Below are positions 5,177 to 5,839 of a stretch of 5,839 nucleotides of DNA, one piece after another. Where the stretch lies: assembly GCA_947374445.1 (NCBI GenBank), contig CANCBY010000163.1, forward strand, positions 1-5,839. The letters run 5' to 3'. The stretch is from Pseudobdellovibrionaceae bacterium (GTDB taxonomy: Bacteria > Bdellovibrionota > Bdellovibrionia > Bdellovibrionales > Bdellovibrionaceae). Made by a program: the position numbers and the translations under genes. Under the pieces are notes generated by a model. It saw nothing but the letters and a program-made list of their open reading frames with translations, searched no databases and was not told where the DNA came from. Every line of letters begins with the position of its first letter. Positions within the stretch are counted from its first letter, which is position 1.

Positions 5177-5839
5177 TTACAAGACCACTTCTTTGGCAAA
5201 AGCCTTCATTTCTTTCATCAGTGGTGTCATTGGCAACCTTGGCAGAGCCATCAAAGTGTCAACTTGATCTTTTACACCTAGTTTTGCAGCTTCAATAGCC
5301 TGAGTGATCGTCATTGATTTTGATCTTTCAGCTGCCGCAAAAACACGAGCGGGGTTCACAATTCCAGAGCTGATAACTTTTGTTTTTAGCCAGTCTTTTT
5401 TATCCACTGTGCCCATCAAAATCTGCTTCAGCTCAAGCGGAGTGAGTTTTGGATTGAGCTCCTTCGCGCGAGCAGCAACACCTGCAACATAAGGTGATGC
5501 CATCGATGTACCTGACATTGGAAGCAAGCGATTGCCTGTCAAGCCAGGAACTGAAGAAACGATGCCTACACCAGGGGCTGCAATATCAACACTCATTCCG
5601 TAGTTAGAGAATGTGGCAAGACTTTGCACTCCATGAGAAGCAGCGATCGTTATTGTATTGTCCATTTTCACGTTGGCTGGAAAAGTTGGTAGAGCATCAT
5701 TGCTTGTTCCATCGTTTCCGGCTGCGATCACGAACAATGTTCCTGGCGAAGCTGAAATCCATTTTCGTCCGGCAGCCTCGTAATGAACTGCCATCTTTTT
5801 TGCTTCTGCAGACAACTGCTCAGGAGTTGGATCTTTCAC
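5177..5839 (-). CDS. Subtilisin-like serine protease (S8 family), C-terminal part
   Basis: The frame enters from the right edge, so the N-terminus, any signal or propeptide and the catalytic Asp and His are outside the window. The 220 visible residues contain FVIAAGNDG, with the oxyanion-hole Asn42 (counted from the edge). Next are the substrate-side strands TITIAASHG, ATFSNYG and VDIAAPG, and then the nucleophile block GTSMASPYVAG with catalytic Ser112. The helix after it (AARAKELNP) and NPARVFAAA end the catalytic domain. About 45 residues follow, mostly helical and basic-acidic (from MTITQAIEAA to KEVVL), not a recognisable PPC or other known domain. Such proteases are usually exported; here that is inferred. 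The first codon at the edge is GTG but is inside the domain, so it is not the start. The gene ends just before a strong terminator. Confidence 0.96.
   Translation of the reverse strand: MKDPTPEQLSAEAKKMAVHYEAAGRKWISASPGTLFVIAAGNDGTSNDALPTFPANVKMDNTITIAASHGVQSLATFSNYGMSVDIAAPGVGIVSSVPGLTGNRLLPMSGTSMASPYVAGVAARAKELNPKLTPLELKQILMGTVDKKDWLKTKVISSGIVNPARVFAAAERSKSMTITQAIEAAKLGVKDQVDTLMALPRLPMTPLMKEMKAFAKEVVL

Noticed and set aside
1..5839. CRISPR array, origin of replication, rRNA or toxin-antitoxin pair
   Set aside because: No regularly spaced repeats, no DnaA-box cluster, no conserved rRNA sequence and no paired small genes are visible.

Overview
The window carries seven protein-coding genes on both strands, a strong intrinsic terminator and a small set of REP-like repeats. 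Nothing identifies the organism for certain. A Gram-negative bacterium is suggested by the E. coli-length FolE, the secreted protein with a signal peptide and the REP-associated tyrosine transposase. The mix of secreted protein, subtilisin-like protease and RAYT would suit a Bdellovibrio-like predator or another former deltaproteobacterium. That is an impression from gene content, not a proof.

Layout. Bases 1-1505 (minus) hold the 5' 501 codons of a large exported protein that runs off the left edge. Its sequence pattern recalls the BPI/LBP (TULIP) lipid-binding fold. A 224-base divergent intergenic region (1506-1729) separates it from a plus-strand cluster: folE (GTP cyclohydrolase I, 1730-2398), a short TrmK-type tRNA methyltransferase (2418-2978) and an uncharacterised SAM-methyltransferase-like protein (2959-3774). 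These three are spaced 19 bases apart and then overlap by 20 bases, so they probably form one transcript. At 3727-4347 (minus) lies a RAYT-type Y1 transposase whose 3' end overlaps the methyltransferase 3' end by 48 bases, tail to tail. Short GGC-NNN-GCC repeats lie in its leader and inside its coding region. Then come an NADPH-dependent FMN reductase family gene (4521-5045, minus), a GC-rich terminator (5121-5152) and the C-terminal part of a subtilisin-like serine protease (5177-5839, minus, running off the right edge).

Working together. FolE starts pterin/folate synthesis, and its two downstream neighbours would both use SAM, so a link through one-carbon metabolism or RNA modification is possible but unproven. 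The RAYT looks like a single domesticated-type gene with its own REP-like hairpins, not a complete insertion sequence: no second element gene and no clear ends are visible. The most interesting points are the possible bacterial BPI-like protein and the REP-like repeat that overlaps the ribosome-binding site of the RAYT and recurs within its reading frame.
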